A DNA stretch of 64,000 nucleotides from Cymodocea nodosa (Eukaryota > Streptophyta > Magnoliopsida > Alismatales > Cymodoceaceae): contig JAZBRI010000011.1 in the NCBI GenBank assembly GCA_036874045.1, positions 8,237,501-8,301,500 on the forward strand. Direction: 5' to 3'. Position 1 is the stretch's first letter. The number at the start of each line of letters is the position of its first letter. The translations under genes and the position numbers were made by a program. Positions 42,521 through 52,674 of the stretch are shown piece after piece. The notes beneath the pieces are model-generated. The model worked only from the letters and a program-made list of their open reading frames with translations, did not search any database and was not told the DNA's origin.

Positions 42521-44581
42521 TGTTAATTTAGTACATTTATGAACTGTCGGTAAGTTGCAAGCTGTGAAATTCTTAAGTATCCGAATTTTCTGATATTTCG
42601 GATAGTTATGTTTAAATTGCCGAACAGTTATGTTTTGAGAGAATATTTTATTATTTCCTAAAGTACACGTGTTGAAACCATAATGAATGACTTAAGTGAA
42701 CTTCCGATGAGTTATCTATAACTATCCAAAATTGCAGCTGAGCATCGGATAGTTATCCCTGTAACTCTCCGAAATCTCTTTTTATTTAGAAAATAGCTGA
42801 GGACACGTATCATGTTCTAGGAAAGTGACTTAAGTGGATTTTCGGTGAGTTAGCTGTAACTATCCGAAATACATCTGAGCATCGAATAGTTAGACCTGTA
42901 ACTCTCCGAAATGTTATTTTATGATTAAACTACTGCTGACACGTGTCGAGATCTAGTAGATTTACTTAAGTTATATATCGGTGAGTTTTTTGTAACTATC
43001 TGAAATGCATCTGAGCATCGGATAGTTAAGTTTATAAGTATCCGAAATGCACCTGAGCATCGAATAGTTAAATTTATGCACGTGTTGAATTTAAATGCTT
43101 TAGAATATCACGTGAGATACACATGTTTAACTCGTTAAGTTAGCATAACTGTACACGTTGAGTTACATGAATATTACACTAAGGTAACGCGTTATGTTAG
43201 TAGCTTATTTATTTATATTTTCTAATATGCCACTATAGCGGTTGTAGAAACAGACAGTTGGAATAGAAAAACCACGTTTGCGTGTATCACGTAGGAATTC
43301 AATCACGTAGGGAGAAGAAAGCATCACCGTTGATATGAATGAAGGAAATCCAGCTGACCATTCAAGCAGAAGTAGTTACTACTGAAGAAATATAAAAGAA
43401 AAGAAGAAAAAAAAGAAGAGGTGTGTGATCGATGGGCGGACAGTGTCCGTAGAGAAGGATCAGCATCGCAATTCTCTGAAGTACCATACCAACCATCATC
43501 ATCACCATCACCACACCATAATCACCAACCATCGGAGGTCTGTGAGGATACTTGCCTGATGTCGGGTTGATTCCGAGCCAAACACAGTGCCTAACAATCA
43601 CTGTGAGGAGTGATCACGTCACGGGAAGGGAAGCCATTTTTACCAAGTGTCGACTCATATTTCAGGCGATCGTAAAGCTTTTAGCCTTGGCTTCGGGTTG
43701 ATGCCTGCATGTTGAAGAGGAGATCATCTTGCAATTCTGGACTCGCGATTCTATAGGGAGAGGAGACAAAATTGTAAGTGGTTTAATTTTTAGTGGTGTA
43801 ATCGCATTGCAAGTATTGTTGGAAGTATTTACTGTCAAGTGAGATTACTTTACATTTCACCTATCGCCCATTTCCATATTCATATTAAAACAAAAATACC
43901 AAAAACAATTTATCTATGTTTGTATGTTGTATTTGAGTGTTGTATTGTTTGTGTTGTATCGTGATTAATGTTATCTTTGTCAGTGTTGTGATTGTTTTAT
44001 GTTTATTTTAGTATTACAGTTTACTGAAATTGGTTCGTTCAAAAGACTTAAAGATTTTAATGGTTATTGTTTGAATTATCTGGATGTTAGTATTGCTCAA
44101 TGATAAATCCAATGTTAACTAACATTAAAGAGCTTAATTGATGTTATTTACAATCTATGGAATCGCCCAATGGTTGTCTAAATTCCTCTATAAATAGCAG
44201 TATTAAAAAGAAAAGGCAGGCTTGTGGAGTTAACTTAAGTCCACGAGGTTAGTCCGTTGAGTTATCCATAACTCAACGAACTTAGTCCGTTGAGTTAGCT
44301 GTAATTCAACGGAGAGCTTATTGAATATATAAATTTGATTTTAACAAGCAAATAGTTCTCAAGTTCATCAGCAATTCCCTATGAGATCGACCTGTACTTG
44401 CACACTAATACAATAGACACTATGCACTTGCACTTAAAGTTCAAATTGGACTTAATATCTAAATTGTATTAAAGGTTGTTTGTTTACTTCTAAAAGAAAG
44501 AATAGGCATAAAGATAAATTAACTAAGTAAAACAGAAGTAACAAATCCAAGTTTTTCTAATGTAGTGCTGGGAAAACCTAA
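42521..44581 (+). repeat. Athila LTR shared by ATH-2 (3') and ATH-3 (5')
   Basis: The most complete Athila LTR here, about 2.06 kb from TGTTAATTTAG to GGGAAAACCTA, lacking only the last few nt. 42590-43150 is an array of CGGATAGTTA / TAACTCTCCG inverted repeats with CACGTG motifs. TATAAAAG lies at 43391-43398, a CAT/CAC microsatellite at 43494-43525, and CCGTTGAGTTA pairs at 44222-44315. The left boundary is inferred from the polypurine tract and is uncertain. What follows after SIRE-C is the beginning of another ORF1, so this LTR also serves as the 5' LTR of ATH-3. Confidence 0.65.
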
Positions 44582-46330
44582 ACAGATATGATAGCTCAGC
44601 AAAAGATCAGAAAGTAGATGAACAGATGGAGAGAGTTCTAGAAGATACTACTATAGAGCTACAGGAAAATCAGACAATTACAGGTCTAAGTATCCGAAGA
44701 ACAAGTTTAAAGCAGCAGCAATACTATCGGATAGTTAGAAGAATAACTATCCAAAATTATAAAGCCTTTAGAGAGTTATGAAAGGTAGTTGATTGAATGA
44801 TCGGAGAGTTAAGGAGTTAACTATCCGAAAGCAAAAAGAAAATCGGAAAGTTAGAAAGGCTAACTATCCGAAACTTAAGTCATTCAATTAACCACGTGCT
44901 GAAATTCAGAACAAAAGCTTAAAGGATTTTTCGAAGAGTTAGGAAGATAACTATCCAACTTTTTCGGTGAGTTACAGGTATAACTTTCTGGAACTTAAGT
45001 TATCCTATTACGCACGTGCAGAATGGAGAAGACGGTAGTTAAAAGCTTAAAAGGAAAAATGGTAGAGTTAGATAACTATCCAAAATTTGAAGAGAGTTTC
45101 GGTGAGTTACAGTTTAACTATCCGAAACTTAAGTCCTTGAATTTCCCACATGCAGAAATCCAAACAGAAGCTTAAAAGGAAAATCGAAAAGTTACTGCAG
45201 ATAACTATCCGAAATCTTGAAGCGTTTCGGTGAGTTACAAGTATAACCATCTAAAACTTAAGTTAGTCTTTTATGCACGTGCTGAATTGAAGCAATCAGA
45301 AACTTAATGGAGGGTTACTGTAGCTAACTATCCAATAGTTGAGTTACAGTTCGGTAAGTTACAGCTACAAGTATCCGATTGAATGACAGCTCGCATTGTA
45401 TGATCTAGAATCCTACATGGTAGAAAGACTTAAGTGATCTTTCGGTGAGTTACAAACATTCTTTGGAGAGTTACATAGCTAACTATTCGAAAGGTTAAGA
45501 AAATCGGAAGGATATCTTGAAATATCTTTCTGAATGGTAACTTACCGTATTTGGGACTGAAGTCAAATCAAGTACAGTAGAATAAATCCGTTGAGGAGAA
45601 AATATGATCATTGGATATTCAAGCATATATACAGTCAGATCATTCAGTATTTAAAAAGAGCTTACAAGTGAGATTACAGATACAATTACATACAGAGATA
45701 CAGTATACATTGCAGATCAATTACTAATATAGAAGAAAGCTCAAATTCAGTTCAATAAAGAATCGATTGAAAGCTGGATTTACAAGAAGATTCTTAAAGC
45801 TCTCCATGTGTTGAAAGTCTAATACAAGAATGATCATTTGGTTAGTAGCTACAACCTTAAAGCTTCATTTAGTTGTTGGTTTGAGTTTCGACCTAAAAAC
45901 TCAAGAGGTTGGTTTTCTGGAGTTTATACCTGAAAACTTCTAAGTGTTGGTTTTCTAGAGTTTATACCTAAAAACTTATGAGTGTTGGTTTCTAGAGTTT
46001 ATACTTGAAAACTTCTGAGTATTGGTTTTCTAGAGTTTATACCTGAAAACTTCTATGTGGTTGGTTCTTGCTTCGACCTAAAAGCAAGTGTGTAAGTGTT
46101 GAGACACTTAGTGAAGCCCAAGTGACCCTTGGGGGTGGACTAGCCGAGTTGGTGAACCACCTAAAATTCTCTTGTGTTTCTTACCTTTATTTCCGCTGTG
46201 CATGATATTTTTATCTGATTATTACTTGTGCAAACTGATTAATCAAATTAGTTAGTAAAGTGAAAAATAGGCTTAAATTCACACTATTCTCCATTCACCC
46301 CCCCTCTAGTGAAGCTATTCGTTCCTAACA
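44582..46330 (+). repeat. SIRE-C 5' LTR, 5'-truncated
   Basis: Aligns to 49485-51178. 44690-45540 is an array of TCGG(A/T)(G/T)AGTTA / TAACTATCCGA hairpins, with CTTAAG and GCACGTGC motifs between units. 45890-46095 is a tandem array of about 38-nt units (GTTGGTTTTCTAGAGTTTATACC...GAAAACTTC). It ends CCTAACA at 46330. Confidence 0.88.
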
Positions 46331-46332
46331 AT

Positions 46333-46343
46333 TGGTATCAGAG
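46333..46343 (+). other. tRNA-Met primer binding site (SIRE-C)
   Basis: TGGTATCAGAG, a perfect match to the initiator tRNA-Met complement, two bases after the LTR. Confidence 0.9.
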
Positions 46344-46382
46344 TAGGTTGATCTCTTTTTATAGATTTAACCATTTGAGATC

Positions 46383-47892
46383 ATGACATTATTTCATAGA
46401 GAGGGTCAGAACATCCATCGTCCTCCCCTGTTTGATGGTATTAATTATAATTACAGGAAAAACAGGATGGAATGTTTCCTCAAAAGCTCAGATGTGAGTT
46501 TATGGAAAATGGTTGTTCTAGGAACACCTATTCCACCTAGTCATGAGGATGACTGGACTAAGGAGGATGAGAGAACCATCCAAATGGATGCTCGAGGGTT
46601 GAATATTATTTACTGTGCCTTATCTGCTGAATAATATAATAAAGTTTCAGCTTGTAAATCTACTCACGAGACTTGGAACACTCTTCAAATAACCTTTGAA
46701 GGAACCAACCAAGTGAAAGACACTAAAATAAGCATTTTACTTAGAAAGCTTGAATTATTTAAAATGCTTGATGATGAAACTATCACTGATATGTTTTCAA
46801 GATTCACTAAGATTATTAATGGCTTAAGAGGTTTGGGAAAGGAATTTTCTGTCCGTGAACAGGTACAGAAAATCCTTAGAAGCTTAACTATGGAATGGAA
46901 GCAAAAGTCCACATCGATACAAGATTCTAAAGACCTCAACAAATACTCAGTAGAGGATCTAATGGGCAACCTGCTGGCCCATGAAGGAATAGAAAGTTTA
47001 GGAAGGTAGTGGTAAAAAGAAAACTGAAACAAAGAAAAAACTAGCCTTTCCATCAACACATGAACTTCAAAGCTCGGATGATGATGAAGTTGTGCTACTG
47101 GCTAGAAAATTCAGAGAATGGATGAAGAAAAATAATCATGCCAGTACATCAAAAAGCAATGCACTAATATGCTTTAAATGCAAGAAGTAGGGACATATAC
47201 AACCTGATTGTCCACTGCAACAAGAAAAAGAAAAAGAAATGAAGAAGAAGAAGAGGAGCTACAAAAAGAAAATGACATTGAAGGCTACTTGGGATGACAG
47301 TTGTTCTTCTAGTAGCTCATCTAGTTCAGATGAAGAGGTACCAGTAAACGTGTGCTATACAGCATAAGAGGTATGTTCCACTTCATCTCAAAGTGATTCT
47401 GATGTAGACAATGATAATCTAGATGTAAATATTCTTTTGTCTACTGTTGACAGCTTATATGTTAAATGCAAAAAGTATAAAAAGGAAATTAAGCATTTAA
47501 CTGCATGCTTAGAAGAAGCATATACTAAACTTGAAAATTTGCATGGTGAAGATACAAAATGCAATAATGATAAATGAAAATGAAAATTTGAAATCAGAAA
47601 TCATTGATTTGAAAAATTCTGTGCATAAATTTACCAATGGATAGAAAAGATTAGATCAAATCATTGGTTCACAAAGACATGGCTAAATAGATTTGGCTTA
47701 GGGTATGCTACTCCACAGGAAATACCCTATTGTGGTGGTGTTATCCGATCTTATAGAGATGGTACAACAGTGTTTGCCATTAAAAGAAGATCTAGTTCAA
47801 TGTGGCTGCTAAAAGGCAATAAACTAAATATTGTCAAGACTAACACTTATGGACCCAAGAAAGTATGGGTACCAAAATCTATTTCTGTTTGA
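46383..47892 (+). pseudogene. gag: SIRE-C gag
   Basis: ATG at 46383 (MTLFHREGQNIHRPPLFDG). UBN2-type capsid motifs are NRMECFLKSSDVSLW, LFKMLDDETITDMFSRF and VQKILRSLTMEWKQK; the first two blocks are in one frame broken by a TAA at 46632. A frame change near 47000 precedes a zinc knuckle CFKCKK.GHIQPDC at 47170-47210, with a stop inside it. A Lys/Glu stretch, Ser/Asp-rich acidic region and coiled coil follow. The end reads GPKKVWVPKSISV, where SIRE gag normally continues into protease. Compared with the SIRE-A gag it is of similar plan but another subfamily. Confidence 0.85.
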
Positions 47893-49423
47893 ATTGCAGG
47901 ATTATATGGTTTAGGGGGAGTAGTTGATCTATAGCTCCAAACCAGTTATGACAGTAAAAATTTGGTATTACAAGAGGCACCATAAATTGGTAGAAAGTGC
48001 TCACTTAGATTGAGTGGAAATTGTGCCTAAAATCTTGATGCTCAAGGAAAGCAAAATTTGTAGCAACCAGACTACAGTCACAAATTACTCTCTGCATATG
48101 TTTTGAAGGAATCTATTGAAGAGAGAGTTTAAGAAGCTAAACAGTTGGTAATCAAAAGGCAATTAGTTAAGAATCAGTTATGATACTCTGAAATTAACAA
48201 TTGGCATCAAAAGTAGCATCAATGATTGAATCATGTTCTTTAAAGGAAACAAGGCTTGCACGAGCCAAGTTGAATGACTACAAACGTAGGGAAATCAGAT
48301 TTATCAAAGGATAACCAAAATCTGCAATAGACAGATTACAGTCTTCAAATTATCTTCTACAAATAGAAGAACCACTTGAAACAAAGATCCAAGAGAAGAT
48401 AAACGAATTGGAGTTAGAAGCAAATTGATTGAAAATGTTTTATGATATTTTTGATTAACAATTGGTATTTAGTTCAATTGGTATCATATATGACATTCAT
48501 TTTGCAGAACAAGTGCAACAAATTTGTTTGGAAGGAAAAACATATAAGTAGGGGGAGAACCTACTATATGAAGAGAATTCAGAATGTTACTTCAGTACAA
48601 AATAAAAGTGTATAAAGAGGGCATGCATATAGGGGGAGAGCCTATAGCTTGCTATTATAAATCAGAGAACCTCCATACAAATAGGAGGAGAGCATGTGGC
48701 AGAAATTACAAATATTAACTGCATATTTATAAATTGCTACATTAACTATTAGCATTTCACTATTTTCAGTTTTTACAAATGATGCAGTAATTACACGAAA
48801 ACAAAGGAAGAAATATCATAAATCAGGAGAGCAATTACTGACTTCTCAGATGATAGAATGTCAACAACTAGCATCAAACAAGGATTAAGGAAATTGACAC
48901 TTCAATTAATACTATGCTCGAATAAGAAAGAAGAAAAGCAGCACAACATCAAAGGAAAAGAAGAAAATAGACTTCAATGATGAAAATATCTCAACAATTG
49001 AGATCTACACATTAACAGTCTACATTTGATAGAAAATCAAAAATTGGTATTTGAAGATATTGATGCATTTGATTCTTTTCACAACTTGATATCTGACAGG
49101 ATTATAGAGATCAGAAAATTGGTATATCATCATATACAAATTTAATGAACAAAAGGGGAGAAGAAAATTCACCAAAAGAAAATCGTGGAACTCCTTTTAT
49201 CTAATGACAAAAAGGAGGAGAAGAATATAGAAAATTACATAGAAGGCAGGGGGAGCATTCCCAACACACAGACAAGGCGAGAATTTAACTTCATTGTATT
49301 ATATTCATTGTAAATCTTTGCTTTACTTAGTTTTTGTGTGATTGAATGTATAGCAACAATCTAGGGAGTGAAATACATGTAATTTAATGTAAATGATTTT
49401 GTCATTATCAAAAAGGGGGAGAT
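47893..49423 (+). other. SIRE-C 3' noncoding region with repeated polypurine motifs
   Basis: No pol domain is found. Three related stem-like motifs occur at about 48545-48570 (AGTAGGGGGAGAACCTACTA), 48627-48652 (ATAGGGGGAGAGCCTATAG) and 48680-48695 (ATAGGAGGAGAGC). Then come GGGGAG tracts at 49155, 49215 and 49245, and the priming tract AAAAAGGGGGAGAT at 49410-49423 next to the LTR. Multiple polypurine tracts are a known Sirevirus feature. Confidence 0.6.
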
Positions 49424-51178
49424 TGTTAGGACCCTAGTATTTTGATAATGCAAAAACCTATGTGAGGAAACCAAATTGTATTTCACAGATATGATAGCTC
49501 AGTAAAAGATCAGAAAGCAGACGAACAGATGGAGAAAGTTCTAGAAGATACTGCTATAGAGCTATAGGAAAATCAGACAGTTACAAGTCTAAGTATCTGA
49601 AGAGCAAGTTTAAAGCAGCAACAATACTATCGGACAGTTAGAAGAATAACTATCCGAAATTATAAAGCCTTCGGAGAGTTATGAAAGGCAGTTGGTTGAA
49701 TGATCGGATAGTTAAGGAGTTAACTATTCGAAAGCAAAAGGAAAATTGGAAAGTTAGAAAGGTTAACTATCCGAAACTTAAGTCATTCAATTAACCACGT
49801 GCAGAAATTCAAAATAGAAGCTTAAAGGATTTTTCAGATAGTTAGGAAGATAACTATCCGACCTTTTTGGTGAGTTACAGGTATAACTTTCCAGAACTTA
49901 AGTTATCCTATTACGCACGTGCAGAATGGAGAAGACGGTAGTTAAAAGCTTAAAAGGAAAATTCGAAGAGTTAGATAACTATCTAAAATTTCAAGAGAGT
50001 TTCAATGAATTACAGTTTAACTATCTAAAACTTAAGTCATTGAATTTCCCACGTGCAGAAATCCAAACAGAAGCTTAAAAGGAAAATTGAAAAGTTACTG
50101 GAGATAACTATCCGATATCTTGAAGAGTTTCATGAGTTACAAGTATAACCATCTGAAACTTAAGTCAGTCTTTTATGCATGTGCTGAATTGAAGCAATCG
50201 GAAACTTAACGGAGGGTTATTGTAGCTAACTATCCGATAGTTAAGTTATAGTTCGGTAAGTTACAACTACAAGTATCCGATTGAATGATAGTTTGCATTG
50301 TATGATTTGGAATCCTACATGGTAGAAAGACTTAAGTGATCTTTTGGTGAGTTACAAACATTCTTCGGAGAGTTACACAGCTAACTATCCGAAAGGTTAA
50401 GAAAATCGGAAGGATATCTTGAAATATCTTTCTGAACGGTAACTTACCGTATTTGGGACTGAAGTCAAATCAAGTACAGCAGAATAAATCCGTTGAGGAG
50501 AAAATATGATCGTTGGATATTCAAGCATATATACAATCAGATCATTCAGTATTCAAAACGAGCTTACAAGTGAGATTACAGATACAGTATATATTGCAGA
50601 TCAATTACTAATATAGAAGAAAGCTCAAATTCAATTCAATAAAGAATCGATTGAAAGCTGGATTTACAAGAAGATTCTTAAAGCTCTCCATGTGCTGAAA
50701 GTCTAATCCAAGAAGGATCATTTGATTCGTGGCTTCAATCTTAAAGCTTCATTCAGTTGTTGGTTTGAGTTTCGACCTGAAAACTCAAGAGGTTGGTTTT
50801 CTGAAGTTTATACCTGAAAACTTCTAGGTGTTGGTTTCTGGAGTTTATACCTGAAAACTTCTAACTGTTGGTTTTCTAGAGTTTATACCTGAAAACTTTT
50901 GTGTGGTTGGTTCTTGCTTCGACCTATTAAAAGCAAGTGTATAAGTGTTGAGACACTTAGTGAAGCCCAAGTGACCCTTAGGGGTGGACTAGCCAAGTTG
51001 GTGAACCACCTAAAATTCTCTTGTGTTTCTTACCTTTATTTCCGTTGTGCATGATATTTTTATCTGATTATTACTTGTGCAAAGTGATTAATCAAATTAA
51101 TTAGTAAAGTGAAAAATAGGCTTAAATTCACACTGTTCTCCATTCACCCCCCTCTAGTGAAGCCATTCGTTCCTAACA
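49424..51178 (+). repeat. SIRE-C 3' LTR
   Basis: 1755 nt, TGTTAGGACC...CCTAACA. It has the same hairpin array and loop-repeat array as the 5' LTR, but with one fewer of the 38-nt units (50757-50900). The five nt after it are TTATC, directly continuing ATH-3 ORF1. Confidence 0.9.
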
Positions 51179-51570
51179 TTATCTTCAATATAATAGAGTT
51201 GAGTATGATAATCCAATAGTTTACCCAACTAGTAGTCAGCTTAGAATGTGTAATATGTTGAGAGACAAGGAAGTGTAGGATAAGTATGACAGATTGGAGT
51301 GTAGCTTAGAGCAAAATAAGAACAAACTGGAACAATATGTGTGTTAGCAACAAGAAGTCAACCAATTAAACTATAAGGAAGAATAGTCAGAACCTAAAAT
51401 TGATATCATTTATGAAACTAAAAAAACCATAATGAAATTTGATCAAAAAACCATAATGCAATGAGATCAGATGATCTGGAAAGAAAATTAAAACCATTGG
51501 ATGAATTTACAATGAAATTACAAGTTATGCAACAGGAAAACAGAAATGAAAACTTTAATGTTACAGATAT
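51179..51570 (+). pseudogene. ATH-3 ORF1 fragment after the zinc knuckle
   Basis: Matches ATH-2 16950-17330. It reads YNRVEYDNPIVYPTS, then the ..RMCNMLRD.EV region and QQQEVNQLNYKEE, with several stops and an imperfect duplication of a short AAAACCATAATG stretch near 51425. The zinc knuckle and start are deleted. It resumes at 57052 beyond Tork-2; GATAT at 51566-51570 is the left target copy of Tork-2. Confidence 0.8.
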
Positions 51571-51943
51571 TGTGATGCATGTGTCATCCATCAAGTATAT
51601 GTATGTGTCATTGAATATGGTTGTATTTCTTTGATAATTTGTACAGGGGCAAACTTGTCTTTTGGGTATCACCAATCGTTGCCCCTATATATGTAAGGAG
51701 TCATCCACATCCAAGGCATGCCATGCCAAACCATCCCTTGATTTTGTTCTCCCCCTTCTTTGTACCAACAACCATACAGCAAGGAATCATGATAGATTGA
51801 TCACCCGTGGACGTACCTGTGTTGGGGAACCACGTAAATTTGTTGTTCTTCGAATTCTCCACTCGCAATCCTCTCTTCCACGTAGATCTCTTCTCCACGC
51901 CACCCATAGATGCTCCACGTTTGTTTGATCTTTCCACACAACA
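51571..51943 (+). repeat. Tork-2 5' LTR
   Basis: 373 nt. It includes CTATATATGTAAGG near 51693 as a TATA-like element and GGGGAACCACGT, which is shared with the Tork-1 LTR. It is followed by the tRNA-Met primer site TGGTATCAGAG at 51946-51956. Confidence 0.9.
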
Positions 51944-52674
51944 ACTGGTATCAGAGTGAGGTTGGACATCTCCAGGTTTGCATCTGAAGTTTTGAAGAGT
52001 TTCATCAAGGTTCAAGCAATTTCCGCAAGGGATCTCTCCATTGTTGAAATTGTCGTCGTCGTTGGCGCCAATCTGCACACTCCAACGCCAAGTCGTGTGC
52101 CTTCCTCATCCGTACTCCGTTGCATCTCAAATTTTGAGGACGTGTAGTAAGCTTCCTGAACTTCCTTCCTTTAAAATTTCGAAGAGATTGATCAAGGTTC
52201 AAGCCATTGCCGTAACTGCCGTCGTCGCTGGCACCAGTCTGCACACTCCGACGCCAAGTCGTGCGCCTTCCTCGTCCGTGCTCTGTTGTGTCTCAAATTT
52301 TGAGGACGTGTAGTAAGCTTCTTGAAATTCCTTCCTTTAAAATTTCGTAGTCAGAAGTTTCTTATTCAGAGAGATACAACAGGAGGCGTCTGGCTAGGGC
52401 ATGGTAGTTTTCTAGACGAGTGACTCTTTAATTGTCAGATTTTGGGCATTTTGTGATTGTGGTTTTGTGCTTGGTTTGTGCGAGTATTTGCTACTGTTTT
52501 GTGCTAAGTAGTGTACTTGGCTTGTGGCTGATTGCATTTCGTTAGAATCAGTAGTTTCAGTAGCATATTGTTGTTGAGATATTGGTTGCTATTGTGTACC
52601 TTGCCGTAGAATTGTGTTTGTTGAAATCACATTGTATCTCGTGTGTATTGCTGGTTGTTTGTTGTTTTGTAAAC
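51944..52674 (+). repeat. Tork-2 leader with 166-nt tandem duplication
   Basis: Untranslated leader starting with the primer site. Two tandem copies of a 166-nt unit end at about 52182 and 52348 (landmarks TTTTGAGGACGTGTAGTAAGC at 52133 and 52299). Each copy has an open frame ending in the same CVSNFEDV- or CISNFEDV-type peptide before the shared TAG. The duplication may reflect leader structure or upstream ORFs. Confidence 0.7.

Larger units (their letters stand above)
15399..44581 (+). mobile_element. ATH-2, giant Athila-type Ty3/gypsy element (interrupted)
   Basis: The two LTRs (15399-16700 and 42521-44581) bracket, in order, ORF1/pol, a spacer, Tork-1, a second spacer, a separate gag-core ORF, SIRE-A, an F-box ORF and a long 3' region. 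Removing Tork-1 (about 5.1 kb) and SIRE-A (9.85 kb) leaves about 14.3 kb of element. With the env-like ORF that Tork-1 replaced (seen in ATH-1) and full LTRs, it would be about 17 kb. No target duplication is visible because both outer ends are fused to other copies. Confidence 0.7.
44582..51178 (+). mobile_element. SIRE-C, gag-only Sirevirus-type element
   Basis: Two LTRs of one family (44582-46330 and 49424-51178) enclose a primer site, a decayed gag and about 1.5 kb of 3' noncoding sequence. No protease, integrase, RT or RNase H is present. It is therefore a non-autonomous gag-only derivative. The 5' LTR lacks its first 61 nt, lost together with the ATH-3 primer site and ORF1 start. Confidence 0.85.
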
